A stretch of DNA of 64,000 nt. Source: Saururus chinensis (lineage: Eukaryota; Streptophyta; Magnoliopsida; Piperales; Saururaceae). The position numbers and the translations under genes are program-made. A model generated the notes under the pieces. The model saw only the letters and a list, made by a program, of their open reading frames with translations, was not told the origin of the DNA and searched no databases. The DNA lies in contig CP141150.1 in NCBI GenBank assembly GCA_035235625.1, positions 9,052,001 through 9,116,000 of the forward strand. Direction: 5' to 3'. Shown one piece after another: positions 45,416 through 56,851 of this stretch. Position 1 is the stretch's first letter; every line of letters starts with the position of its first letter.

Positions 45416-45850
45416 TAGAGCTGCATCTTGGGTTGAGTTAAGTCAGGTTCTACAAGACCCAACCCTAGATAGAAACTGAGTTCCTTGAACCTGACCCGAC
45501 CCAAAATAAGAATAAAATTTCTTGGACATGACCTAAACTAATAGGAACTAAAAAACCTAAGAGCTAAAATAGGAACCGAGATTCTATCTTGGGTCAGGTA
45601 AGTTCAATTTGAATAATTTAAACCAAACCAATACTTTATTGAGTCAATTCTATTTATAAAAAATTATAAAAAAATTATATAACCTGAATTAAATATAATT
45701 TTGTAGGTTAATTACAACTAGGGTTGGGTCGGTTCTTAAGTTTTTTTACATTGTTAGAATAATTTGTTTTGGACCAAACTTGAGACCTAGGTAAATTTGG
45801 AATCGGTTCCATCCAGATTGGGTCCGGTCCAGTTTTTTAACGCTACCCTG
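45416..45850. mobile_element. hAT-like MITE (435 bp) with perfect 8-bp target duplication
   Basis: It starts TAGAGCTGCATCTTGGG and ends TTTTTTAACGCTACCCTG. Both sides carry AATTCAAT (45408-45415 and 45851-45858), the 8-bp duplication usual for hAT elements. The inside is rich in GGGTC and GACCC motifs. A related element lies inside the Tekay-like LTR at 49.8 kb. Confidence 0.8.
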
Positions 45851-45858
45851 AATTCAAT

Positions 45859-46759
45859 GCATATTTTTCTTGGCCTTTCCCTCTTATAGCATTGCCCACT
45901 TGGCCACTTTGTGTATCACAACTATATATGTGACTGTAGTAAATATAATCATTGCGGCGAGCATGAGTGTACGTAGCATCTCATGGATGATGTCTTTTGT
46001 TTCACCGATAACATGCCATTGGATCCTGAAATCTGACAGAAACTTAAGTATTTAGGGTTTTGGTAACCTTGAAGCATGCACTCACTGTAAGTACAATCCA
46101 AGAGACTACTAGTGAAGCATGTGATAATACAGTTAAGGCAAATGATTAAGCCTTGTGGGGGCACATCGCTAGCTTCAGTATGATCACTAGCAGACACAGG
46201 TTGCCAGCACAAACTGTCCTCTCTTTTCTCTCAAAAGCATTAGTATTTTTGGGTAATTCTTTAAAAGATTGATTGATTTTTGAGTTTTTTCCTGGTCATA
46301 GAAGTCTAAATTTTATATTCCTTAGTTTTAAACATTAAATGCCATTAAATATGAACTTATATGATATTTAAAAAAATTAGACCAAAATACCTCTAAGTTA
46401 GGGTTTAGGGTTTTATATTATATAAACCAACCGAGCAGAATGCCACATTTACCAAAATATAACCGATCGTGGAGTGTAGTTCCAATGGCAATTTCTAAAG
46501 TCTAACTAGTGAGAAGCAAAAGTGTAGTGGGAGGTCTGATTTTTAACACCATATTTCCAAAATCCGACCCATCAAAAGTGAGTTTTGACTATGAAGTGAG
46601 GCCGAGGTTCTACTAACATACTCTTGGAAAATAAGTGATTTTATGGTGAAGGTCAGCGGCCCATCGAAAGGTTAATCCGGTGAAGTTTAGCAACATCAAC
46701 GAGTCGACGACTTTTGTGGTAATGACCTAATATTCAAACTCTAGTTTTTTCAAATACAC
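45859..46759. other. Intergenic; no gene
   Basis: AT-rich with short open frames only. A segment near 46.44-46.70 kb (CCGATCGTGGAGTGTAGTTC and following) has transposon-like higher GC, possibly the outer part of a Mutator-like element, but no terminal repeat was identified. Confidence 0.4.
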
Positions 46760-46825
46760 AATTATTCATATATCATGTTATAGAGCACATGATAGGTAAT
46801 ATTTGCATACACACATAATATATAG

Positions 46826-47090
46826 TAGTGTTATCAATAATACGATACACAATATACCGTGTTATAGATAATCTGATATACTATATATGACATTGGTAAG
46901 TCATGCTATCATGTATAAGAGGCATACATATCATGTTATCAATAATACGATATACAACATTAAAAAGTTGTGTTATTATATATAGGAAGGTATCCTATCG
47001 TGTTAAAGATAACACGATATACGACATTGAAGAGTTGTGTTATCATGTATTAGAAGAAATCCTATCGTGTTAGCGATAACATGATGTATG
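46826..47090. repeat. Degenerate tandem hairpin repeats with CGTGTTA...TAACACG core
   Basis: Units with TCGTGTTANNGATAACACGA or close variants start near 46826, 46858, 46931, 46997 and 47065, the last three about 67 bases apart. Each core is a palindrome able to fold into a hairpin, and is followed by TATACRACATTGAAGAGTTG-like sequence. Related motifs occur at 57.56-57.66 and 61.56-61.74 kb. Confidence 0.75.
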
Positions 47091-47174
47091 AACTTAGCTT
47101 GTATTTGACCATTATTTGGGCGGTTACATAATGTTAATGAATGCAACTCTTTGATTTTGGTCACAACCTTTTGT

Positions 47175-47176
<2 letters not shown>

Positions 47177-47232
<56 letters not shown>
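47177..47232. repeat. (AT)28 microsatellite
   Basis: Uninterrupted AT dinucleotides. The open frame through it on the minus strand (Ile-Tyr repeats) is spurious. Confidence 0.97.
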
Positions 47233-47236
<4 letters not shown>

Positions 47237-47459
47237 ATTGTGGAATTAGTGAAGGCCTCGTAAGAGAAGAAGAGAATTTATGAGAGGATATTAAGGTTGG
47301 GAAGAAACAGGTCCCTTAGTGGACTTTGAGAGTTTAATATCCGTTTAATCAACCTAGTGGATCACCACATTGCCATTAGTCTGATTATCTAATAAAGATA
47401 TAGATTACGAGATATGACCCTGTTGCATAAAATTTTCTTATATAACAAAAACAAAAAAA

Positions 47460-48410
47460 CCTAATGACTATGTGCATTCATGATTAAACTATCATTAATC
47501 AAACCATAAAGCATGCAAGATCATATAAGGATTTAATGTGAAAAAACTAAATTAGAGTAAAAAAATTGTGACACCTCAATCCATAGCTGAATCAAAGCAC
47601 TATAACGATATATATCTTGTATGAATTAAAGAACCAACCAACCTTAAGACTTGACACAAACTCCTTTTGTTCAATATTCTCTTGTTGATGATGTTGACCT
47701 TCAATTCTTCCTCCTTGAATCTCTAAAGCTTTCCCTATTCGTGTTTTGATCTTTGTCTTCTTCTTCTAGCAACTCAACCAAAAACTTCTTCCTTGTTTTT
47801 TGATTTACCTCTCTAATCACTCATTGATGAAGAACTTTGTTGCAACTCCTCAAACTCTTGTGTGTTGTGTTGTAAAAGACTCTTAAGTTTTGGCTAATTG
47901 AATTGATCTCCAAAATATGTAGCCAATAAAAACCTCTAAATTTTAAAAACCCAATAGAGTAGACTCACTAATCTCTCTCTATGCTAATAATGACTTTTCT
48001 TCTCTTTTTCTACGTCTAAAACACCTTTTTATAGCTAACTAAGTTAGTTTAGGTGCTAGACCTTGAATAAAAATCAAATTTAACTAGGAATGACATATTT
48101 TTAGAATTGCGGGCTCCAATGATCGATCACTACTATTCATCGATCGATCACCAACTCTTAGTTTTGTTTTGTGAAAACTGCTATAGTAAATGATTGATCA
48201 TTTCATTGGATTGATTGAATGTGATATGTATGCATGTTTTTACTTGTAAAATACTTTTGCGTCTTCTAATATTCTTCATATTTACCATGTGATCATCAAC
48301 AACAAACATTCTATTCTTTGACTCAAATTATACATCGATTTGACATTATTTTATTTATCAAAATAAGAAAATACAATACATATAACCACATATGTTCTTA
48401 CAGACTTCAA
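47460..48410 (+). mobile_element. Copia-type LTR remnant, related to the segment at 58.3-59.4 kb
   Basis: It shares order and motifs with 58.3-59.4 kb: CTCCTTGAATCTC and Leu-rich CTCTT runs, then clusters of GATCGATCA around 48.12-48.20 kb, and a closing GACTCAAAT-TACA segment. Such GATCGATC-rich, gene-free sequence is typical of these LTRs. It ends near TTCTTACAG, just before a coding-like fragment. Exact ends are uncertain. Confidence 0.4.
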
Positions 48411-48419
48411 CTATCAGAC

Positions 48420-48921
48420 CTCATTGAATAGAGGTAGGGATGCAAGGTAATTTTGGAGGAGACTTGGTTCTACCGAGTATACAATTGTGAGCAAATCATA
48501 ATCTCTAGGCTGCTCCTGGACATTTTAATAGGTGAATGCTGAGATGACTCACAAGAGGTGTTTAACATCCGGGGAAAAATAATACACATCACAAAGGAAG
48601 ACGTCGCACTGATCATAGGTTTATGGGTGAAAAGAAACCCATTAAAGTTGGTCAGTGGCAACCGGAAAGTTGCCCAAGGTAAGCGAAAATTCTTCAAAAG
48701 GTTCTTTGTGGGGAAGTGACCGAAGAAGAATCTCATTGAAGAAATTTTGAAGGAAGTGGTAGAAAAAAGCGTGTTGTCTCCTACGAAGACTTAGCATGCT
48801 TGGCCGTCTTGCACATAGGTGGCCTCGTATTATTCACACATAGCAATATATCAATCTCTCCATCTTTGTGTGATAGTCTCAATGACCTGGATGCTGTGGG
48901 GAGGTACAATTGGGCAGAAGC
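48420..48921 (+). pseudogene. Plant mobile domain/DUF1985-like gene fragment, cut by an LTR insertion
   Basis: Translation with two stops and one frameshift gives SRLLLDILIGEC, VFNIRGKIIHITKEDVALII, GL, KRFFVGK, then YEDLACLAVLHIGGLVLFTH and LNDLDAVGRYNWAEA. This is the pattern of plant DUF1985/mobile-domain proteins carried by Ulp1-type Mutator-like elements (GK-I-ITxEDVALIxGL, then LFxxxS and LxDLDxxGxYNWAEA). The frame stops at 48921 exactly where a Gypsy LTR begins. Confidence 0.55.
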
Positions 48922-50819
48922 TGTAACATCTGCAGTTTTTAAGAATTTTTTAGAATATTTTTGTGATAAAAGTTAAGTATGTTGAGTAGAGCTATGAGAG
49001 ATGAGCATAGCAAGCCTAAAAATGCATGAATTGGACACTAGGGTTGTAAGTTGACTTCGGAAAACATGCTACATGTGCGGGACCTAGTTAAAAAGTGTGA
49101 GGTAACCTACTCATGTGGGGCTAATTTTGTAGGGCTGGTCAATATATGCTCAATGGTACTAAGAAAGCGTGATTCCGACTTCAAGGTAGGGAGATACACT
49201 CGTTTGAATTTTTGAATTTTATTTTCAAATATAGTCAAAATAAAAAAGAAAAATAAATAAATAAAAATATTTTTGGCATCATGAGGCATATCTCCCTACC
49301 CATATTAGCTTGGATGTTTTGAAAAAGAAAACTCTCATTTTGAGTCGGGGAATTAAGGAGTTATTTGATTGTCGAGAGTTTAACCTTGGTAGACAACTGA
49401 TAGAGCTTCGTGAATAGGAAATGCACAGTTATAATATGGTTTGAAATTGGATACATGGCATAACATTAGCGTGGTGAGTCTCTAACGAAGGGCGGGAACT
49501 CTTGTTGGCACCTAATAAAGGGTGGGAATATTAAAAAAAAGGATATGAGTGCTAGGGTAGAAGTATCATGGGAAGACTCTACTCTTATGATCCCAGCACC
49601 CCATGAGCATGGGTATCTCTTCCCTCTACACGCATGAGGCATTTTAGGAATTATTTGTGGACTATGAGGTGGATCTTTTGTACCCGCAACAAACTCTTTA
49701 GGATGGAATAGGTGTTTAGGATACTAGTAGTAACCCTTGAGAGCTTACAAATCCTAGTAGCATCTTCAATCCTAAGGATGCATCTCGGGTAGGGTGGTGT
49801 CGGGTACTACAGTACTTGACCCTACCCAAGATAGAACCTGCGATTCTTATACTAGACACTACCCAAGATAGAACTTGCAATATCAATACCCAACCTGACC
49901 CGAGATAAAACCCGACCCTACCCTAGAACCCAAGATGAAACCTGGGTCAATTAATCTTCTACTAAACTTGACAATTCAAACAAAAAATCTACAATCACAT
50001 AGCACCAATAAATATTTTGGTTATAGAAGAATAATAGTTACTACTTATAATAAACTACTATTCCTTGATAACAATTGTATTAGGCTTTTTGGAAACTTAT
50101 ATGAAAGCTGCATCATGATGCCCAATCCAAAGCAATTTGAGTAATGAGATTAGGGTTCATATAATGATGTATAATGTCGGGTCGGGTTCTCGGGTTTTCT
50201 TTGTTAAATATGACCCAACCTCATAAGGATGCAGGGTTTTTTTTTCAAACCCTACCCGCCCCAAAATAGTAGCCGATCCGCCTTGAACTAGGTCAATTTT
50301 GGGTTGGTTTCACCCGGGTCTGGGTTTTTTGTGCAACTCTATTCAATACATAGGAGGAAGCTCTAGGGGAGGTTTTGGGTTAGAAACACACCCTAATTTT
50401 TAAAAATATTATCTATTTACCTGATTGCACAATTTAAAAACTATCATATGTTATATTTTTGTCTGATAAAATAAATATTCTTATTGAATATTTTAAAATA
50501 CTAACCATCCCCCAGACCTTGTAGGACCTGGTGAAGAATAGATTGCAAGTAGAAAGGACTCTTGTAAGCACTTTTTTTGGAAGCTTCAAGAAGCGACAAG
50601 GATCTACGTTTGCACCAGTAGGTCTTACATACTTTTTTTTCTTTTGTTGGGCTTGAGAAGGCTTGTTTATTTTTTGTATTTGTACACAAACAATGTATTT
50701 CCTAGGAAATAAACTATATTATGTTATGTTTATGGGAAAATGTCTTCAGGTTGTGACCAGGCAAGCTCTGATTATAGTTTAAATTTTCTTTGTATTTTAA
50801 AAAGATCTGGGTCATGACA
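48922..50819 (+). repeat. 5' LTR of a Tekay-like chromovirus, interrupted by a hAT-like MITE
   Basis: It begins TGTAACATCTGCAGTTTTTA and ends CTGGGTCATGACA, followed after one base by the primer-binding site TTGGTATTAGAACG. Without the nested MITE (49771-50347) it is about 1.3 kb. The TGTAACATC...GTCATGACA termini fit Del/Tekay chromoviruses. Confidence 0.7.
49771..50339. mobile_element. hAT-like MITE (569 bp) nested in the Tekay-like LTR
   Basis: It is flanked by TCTTCAAT (49763-49770) and TATTCAAT (50340-50347), an 8-bp duplication with one mismatch. It opens CCTAAGGATGCATCTCGGG, comparable to TAGAGCTGCATCTTGGG of the element at 45.4 kb, and ends GGGTTTTTTGTGCAACTC. The inside is full of GGGTCGGG and GACCC motifs. 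Confidence 0.7.
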
Positions 50820-50946
50820 GTTGGTATTAGAACGTAGGAAATTCTGTCTACAAATGCATAATGTAACAAATAAATGATTTCTAGCTCTATAGTTCATTTA
50901 GATGATTAAACATAGTATAACTTTAGATTGCCCCGTTTGAACATAG

Positions 50947-51930
50947 ATGTCGCCATCGCAACAACCTGGTCCAGAGGCACATACTCCAAATAATGAATTG
51001 GCTGGACCAATTTCGTTTGAGTTAGGAGGGGGAGTAGCACCCGAAATAATGAATGTGTTGTTGCAAAGTCTTGCTCAACGCTTAGTTGATCAAGGTTATC
51101 ATCCTACTCTTTCTTTGCCAATAGCGCAACCTTCTCTGATTCCCTTGAGTGAAAACTCATCTAATGGGTATAATTTGGTCGAGTGGTTTAAGAAGATTGC
51201 CCCCACCTTCTTGGATAAAGGAGAGTTGGAGGATGTAGAAAAATGAATAAAAGATGTTGAAAAGATCTTTGAAGCAATGGATGTACTTGAGGATGGAAAG
51301 GGTGCCCTGGGGATACTTGTCTTTTCTGAAGAGGTAGATCATCGGTGGACGGGAATCAAGGAAACTAAATTTGTGAAGGGTCAGTAAGTTTCATGGATAA
51401 AATTCAAGGAAATCTTCTATGATAATTATTTTCCACTCCACATGAGGCATAGAAAGGAATTAGAGTTTATGGAACCTAAGCAAAGGAGTATGTTGGTCCA
51501 TGAATACGGGACCAAATTCCCTCATTTGCACTGCTTTGCCTTGGGTGCATGCATTGCAAAATTATCTCGTGCTACCAGATTTGTCTCGGAGTTAAAGCAT
51601 GAACTAAGATCTCAGGTGGTAATATTGCAACCTACTACTTTGAGCCGAGTGGTTAAGATTGTCTATGTGGCAGAGCACGATCAACAAAGAGCTATGATGG
51701 AATGGAAGAAGGCTTATTAGAATAGTGGATTCAGATGCCCTAACAACAAGAGAGGCTATAACTATACAGGCAGTGCCCCTACTGAGCCAACTCGACCATA
51801 TCAACCACAACCACAACATCAAGCTTTGCAAAGAAGGCCACAATAACAACAATATTAGGATGATAGAAAGAAACTCTATGGCCCACTTATAAACTATTTT
51901 GCCCAGGGCAACCCTGCAAGAAGGGAAACA
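50947..51930 (+). pseudogene. Tekay-like gag remnant
   Basis: The frame starts MSPSQQPGPEAHTPNN and continues with NGYNLVEWFKKIAPTFLDKG, a stop, then EKIFEAMDV, WFPLHMR-like and FMEPKQRSMLVHEYGTKFPH, all chromovirus gag landmarks. Stops at 51244-51246, near 51387 and at 51718-51720 break it. The zinc-knuckle part lies beyond the MITE at 51933-52554. Confidence 0.7.
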
Positions 51931-51932
51931 AC

Positions 51933-52080
51933 TAGGGGTGTTAAAATAAGCTCGACTTAGCTCGAGGTCAACTGGCTCAACTCGCATTCGAGCTCAAACT
52001 TGAAATTGGTCAAGCCAAGCTCAAACATATGGCTCTAATATCGATAAAAACTTAAACTCACATTAAGTACATTATTCTTT

Positions 52081-52116
<36 letters not shown>

Positions 52117-52554
52117 TATATTACACATTATATATAGATTTTATGTCTCCCAAGTTTTAACTCATTTCATTTAATATATCATTTTTACTTTTTTTATGTA
52201 CAACTACATGAGGCATTTTGTTTGAGGAATTACATAATATGTCTTATGCGATCTAGAACCATTTTTTATGGAACTTTACCCCTCCGTCATGTATTAATAG
52301 TCTAAATTAGAAAATCAAAATCAACTAGTTCATTTGATTTTTTAATCTCACATTGAACCACTTAATAACCATGTTCGTTTTAGTGATTTTTCTCTAAATA
52401 TCTTTAAGTCACCAATTACAAAACTAAGCAATGATTACAAGACATAGAAACTCAACTCGAACTCAAGTTGAGCTTGACTCAAGCTTGAAATTGAAGTTTC
52501 AAGCTCAAGCTTGAACACTCTAAAACTCGACTATACTTGGCTCGTTAACACCTA
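51933..52554. mobile_element. hAT-like MITE (622 bp) inserted between gag and zinc knuckle
   Basis: The ends TAGGGGTGTTAAAATAAGC and CTTGGCTCGTTAACACCTA are imperfect inverted repeats. The flanks GAAACAAC (51925-51932) and GAAATGAC (52555-52562) form an 8-bp duplication with two mismatches. The sequence inside is rich in AAGCTCGAGCT-like motifs and holds an AT run at 52084-52113. It is typical of the GCTCGA-rich plant MITEs. Confidence 0.75.
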
Positions 52555-52561
52555 GAAATGA

Positions 52562-54149
52562 CTTATATTTTAACTGTGGAGGTAAGGGTAACTTTGCCAA
52601 AAAATGTCCAATGAAGCTGACAAGAAATGAGCCTCAATCATAGAAAAATGCTAGGATTCCAGGGTGGGTGTGTGCTATCACATTTGAGGAAGTTCATGCC
52701 TCAAATGGCATCATGGAAGGTACTCTTCTCATTTTTGATTGATTAGCTAAAGTTTTGATACATCCAGGTTCAACACATTCATTTATATCAACTAAATTTG
52801 CTTTAAGTTTGGAAGAACAAGTTTTGAAGTTACCTTTTATGTTAGAGGTCGCAACACATGTAGGATACTTCATGTTAACACTGGAGTTTCTTAAGGAGGT
52901 GTTAGAGTAGATAGGTAGCTATTGGTTGAGTGCTAACTTACTTTTACTAAAGATAACTGACCTTGATATTATCCTGGGCATGGATTGGTTAGCTACTCAA
53001 GCAGCATTAGTAGATTGTTATAAAAAGAAATTAGTTTTTGGAAAATAGAAAATTGTGTTCCAAGGAATTCAGGATAAATCAAGCTCTTGTATTATATAAG
53101 CTATTAAAGCACATAAATTGATGAGTTAAGGGTGTTGGACATTCCTTTCTACTATTATTACTAACAAGGCAAAGGAGATAAATTTGGATGAGATAGATAC
53201 GGTACAAGACTTTGTCAATGTTTTTTCGAATGAACTGCTAGGTTTACCACCTGTAAGAAAAGTTAAGTTTACCATCAAACTCCTCCCAGGTACCACTCCT
53301 ATATCAAAGGCACCCTATAGAATAAGTTTGACCGAAATTAGAGAATTAAAGGAATAACTTCAGGATCTTTTGGACAAAAGATTTATCTATCCAGGTATCT
53401 CCCCTTGAGAAGAATAAAGACAGGTCTCTCCGATTATGTAATGAATGTCGGATGTTGAATATAGTAACAATAAAGAATAAGTATCATCTTCCTCGTATTG
53501 ATGATCTTTTCAATCAACTGTAGTTGGCAAAAGTATTTTCTCGAATTGACTTAAGGTCTAGATATCATCAGATGATGATTTGAAATAAATATATATTAAA
53601 GAGTGCTTTCTAAACATGGTACAAGCATTATAAATTCTTAGTTATGTTTTTTGATTTGACTAATGACCCAGATGCTTTTATTGATCCAATAAATCAAAAT
53701 TTCAAAACTTATCTGAGTAAATTTGTTATAATATTTATAGATGATATTTTGGTATATTCTACAAATTTGATGATCACAGGGAACATATTCAAATAGTGTA
53801 AATACACTTCGCATTTATAAGCTATATGCTAAACTCAACAAGTGTAATTCTAGATGGATCAAGTAAACTTTCTTGGTCATGTTATATCTAAGGATGGAGT
53901 GATGGTAAATCCAACTAAGATAGAAGTTGTGCTATGGTAGAAGAGGCCCAAAATTGTGTCTGAAATTCGTAGTTTCTTGGGTTTGATAGACTACTATAGG
54001 AGGTTTATTAAAGAATTTTTAATGATTGCCCTGCCCTTGACTAAACTAACTTGCAAAGATGTGAAGTATATATGGATGCGAAAATAATTTTTAGGAATTA
54101 AAGAAGAGGCTCACCACCACCCCAGTGCTAACTCTACCTTTTGGAAGTG
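52562..54149 (+). pseudogene. Tekay-like zinc knuckle, protease and reverse transcriptase remnant
   Basis: NCGGKGNFAKKCP is the CCHC knuckle with its His replaced by Asn (GN for GH). The protease region shows IHPGSTHSFIS, where the usual Asp-Ser-Gly triad is altered. ILGMDWL follows. The reverse transcriptase shows LLPGTTPISKAPYR, IDLRSRYHQM and [13 protein letters not shown] with the catalytic Asp pair. More than ten stops preclude function. Confidence 0.75.
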
Positions 54150-54165
54150 GTAGATGATAAGTATG

Positions 54166-54202
<37 letters not shown>

Positions 54203-55608
54203 GCTTTTTTTTACCTTATTTGCTAGTATAGATTAGGTTAATGAAGAGTTAGTTATAGTTTATTTAGATTAAGATATAAATTAGTATTTTAGTTTAATTA
54301 TTAATAATTTTATAGTTATTAGTAGTTTAGATATGTATTTGAACAAAGTTGGGATTGTAATTATATTGTACATATCTAAAATGTGATGTTTTTATGTTTT
54401 GTAGGTAAAGTGCACTTATTGAGGTACTTGGACGATGTTTAAAATAATTCAAAATAGTCTTGACATGCTTTAAAGTGATTTGGAAAACTTTTCGGAGTTA
54501 TAAACAAGTTGGAAACTAATATGGACATAAAAAAGCTTAATGAACAGAATATGGACTGTCTAGAAAAACTATCCAGATTGCAGAAACACTGTAGCCATTC
54601 GAACGGGCATCCAGGGCGTTAGAATGGGATAACGTGATTTTGAAGAAAAACTCAGTATAAGCGTTCGAACGGGCATACAGGGTGTTCGAACGGCATAACA
54701 CGCAGTTTCCTTGTTTGACCCAAATTTTAATCCTTTTCATATTGGACTTCTTCCTACGGAACTTATGCCTATAAAAAGACATATTTGGCTTAAAATTAGA
54801 GGATTCCAGTAGATTTTATGAAGAGAAAAAGGAGGAAGAAGATAGAAGAGAACTCAAAGCTTTAAATGGAGATTCAAGTGCTTTCTTCTACAATGGAAGA
54901 CTAGACTTTTCTTTTACTTAGGAGTTGATGAAGCTATAGATAAGTTTCAGTTTCTTTTTTTTTTAATTTAGATCTCAATTATGAATGATGACAATTGCAT
55001 GATAAAGATTTCCTTTTTAATGGAAGAGCTTTTAATGTTTATTCAAGTCTATGTTGATTTATTGTCTTGTAGATGATAGATTGATATGATTTTGATATTT
55101 TCATCGATTCTAATTTCTATGATTTAGATGAGATAGTCATACAATAGTTTTAATGTTCAGGTAATTAATGACTTAGATGAGTTATACTAAGATTAGACGG
55201 GTTATGCCTATAGCTAATTTAGTGTAGATGATTCATGCTATTGTCGAAGATAGTTCATGCCATGGAAGTTAATTAATGATTCTTTTTGAAGTAATTCTAG
55301 ATTGTAGCTGAGACTACTTGTTCATATTCACACTAGATTTAGATTAAAAGTTAAGGAATTGTTATGGTTCTATAGTGGATTTAATTTTCTAAGTAAATTC
55401 CATCAAATTAATCTCTTGCTTTTAAACTAGTTGATTTCTTTCTTTTGCTTAATTTAAGTTTAAGTTATTTTTAGTTTTTAATCAACAAATTTCTCTTTAG
55501 ATTTAGTGATAATCCATCTATCCCTGAGGTTCGACAACCCTTAAATACTTATCCTAGTACAATTGCCTTGTACACTTGCAAAATGTTTAATTATAAACGA
55601 TCAGTAGA
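54150..55608. mobile_element. Solo LTR (54155-55603, 1449 bp) with perfect 5-bp duplication GTAGA
   Basis: The element TGATAAGTATG...AAACGATCA is flanked on both sides by GTAGA (54150-54154, 55604-55608). Removing it rejoins the reverse-transcriptase/RNase H reading of the host element. The 3' part contains GAGGTTCGACAACCC and TTGTACACTTGCA, motifs common near the end of Gypsy LTRs. It carries an AT run (54168-54198) and an internal duplication (54592-54705). Confidence 0.88.
54592..54705. repeat. Imperfect tandem duplication inside the solo LTR
   Basis: GCCATTCGAACGGGCATCCA, GGGCGTT and GATAAC of the first copy recur as GCGTTCGAACGGGCATACAG, GGTGTTCGAACGG and CATAAC about 67 bases later. 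The GTTCGAACGG core is palindromic around TTCGAA. Confidence 0.75.
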
Positions 55609-56851
55609 TTTGTGGTGTATTGTGATATTTCGCGAGAAGACTTAGGTCGTGTGCTAAAACAATATGGAAATGTTGTAACCTATGCCTTGTGACAGTGTAA
55701 GATCCATGAAACTAATTACCATACTCACAATTTAGAACTTGTTGCAGTGCTTTTCACATTAAAGAGATGGAGGCATTATCCTTATGAAGAATTTGAGGTA
55801 TTCATCGACCATAAGAGTTTAAAATATATATTCTCCCAACAAGACCTGAACATGTGTCAAAGACGTTGGATGAAGTACTTGAGAGACTATGATTTCACCA
55901 TCAAGTACCATCCCAGAGAGGAGAATATAGTAGTGAATGCTTTGAGTTGAAAGTGTCATGGGTTTATGGCTCATTTAATGATGACAAATTGGAAGTTATT
56001 TGAAGAGGTAATAACAATCAGGCCTGAGCTTGAGAGGGGATGAGGAAGGTCATTCTTTGTCCACATGTTGGTACAATCCGTAGTAATAGAACGCGTATTG
56101 GAGGCCCAGAAGATGGATATGGAGATTCAAGCCCTGATAGAAAGGTCGGGTTTCACTAAAGGAAATAATGAAGGCATGCACTTTCATGGAAAATTATTCA
56201 TTCCAAAGCTAAGGCATAGAATATTGGAAGAAGCGCATAATTAAAGGTACGCTATTCATCCTGGAGGGACCAAGATATATCAAGGTTTAAAAAGAAACTT
56301 ATGGTGGAATAGGATGAAGTGAGACATGGCTGAGTGTGTTTCTCGATATTTAACATGCTAACAAGTTAAGGCAAAACATAAGAGATCTTCTCGATTACTT
56401 CAACCTCTTGAGATCCCTGAGTGGAAGTCGGAGCATATAATGATGAATTTCATATACGGACTACCCAGGGCTTCAAGTAGTATCAAAATAATCTAAGTCA
56501 TAGTAAATCGGCTTACTAAGTCCTCTCTTTTTCTTCCACTGTGAAAGCACTCATTGAATAGTTTAGCACTAGTATACATTAAGGAGATAGTTAGCCTACA
56601 TGGAGTGCTTGTGTCTATTGTTTATGATAGGGATAGCCAATTTACTTCATGCTTTTGGTGGAGCTTATAAAAGGCATTGGGCACTATGCTGAATTTCAAC
56701 ACATCTTTTCACTCACAAAATGATGGGCAATTAGAAAGAACTATTCAAGTATTGGAAGATATGTTGTGAGCCTATGCCTTAGAATAGAAAAGTAATTGAG
56801 ATGAACACATGCTACTTTTAAAATTTTCTTTTAACAATAGCTACCACTCTA
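55609..56851 (+). pseudogene. Tekay-like RNase H and integrase remnant
   Basis: VYCDISREDLGRVLKQYG and the open frame 55747-55950 (FEVFIDHKSLKYIFSQQDLN, RRWMKYLRDYDFTIKYHPRE, VVNALS) are RNase H with its DHKSL box. Integrase follows: LRHRILEEAH, HPGGTKIYQGLKRNLWW, then a TC-Q-VKAKHK zinc-site half, [25 protein letters not shown] and NTSFHSQNDGQLER. Stops are frequent. It is truncated at 56851. Confidence 0.75.

Larger units (their letters stand above)
48922..56851 (+). mobile_element. Decayed Tekay-like Ty3/gypsy chromovirus, 3'-truncated, with three nested insertions
   Basis: Order: 5' LTR, gag (50947 onward), zinc knuckle and protease (52562-53050), reverse transcriptase (53.15-54.14 kb), RNase H (55609-55950) and integrase (about 56.15-56.85 kb), all with many stops. 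The integrase frame ends abruptly at 56851 where another LTR-like sequence begins, so the end of integrase, the chromodomain and the 3' LTR are missing. Nested inside: hAT-like MITE 49771-50339, hAT-like MITE 51933-52554 and solo LTR 54155-55603. Confidence 0.8.

Noticed and set aside
46826-47090. Hairpin units considered as a microRNA cluster
   Set aside because: The palindromes are about 20 bases with minimal loops and occur beside transposon remnants; no known miRNA sequence was seen.
47003-47236. Ile-Tyr repeat peptide
   Set aside because: Translation of an AT microsatellite.
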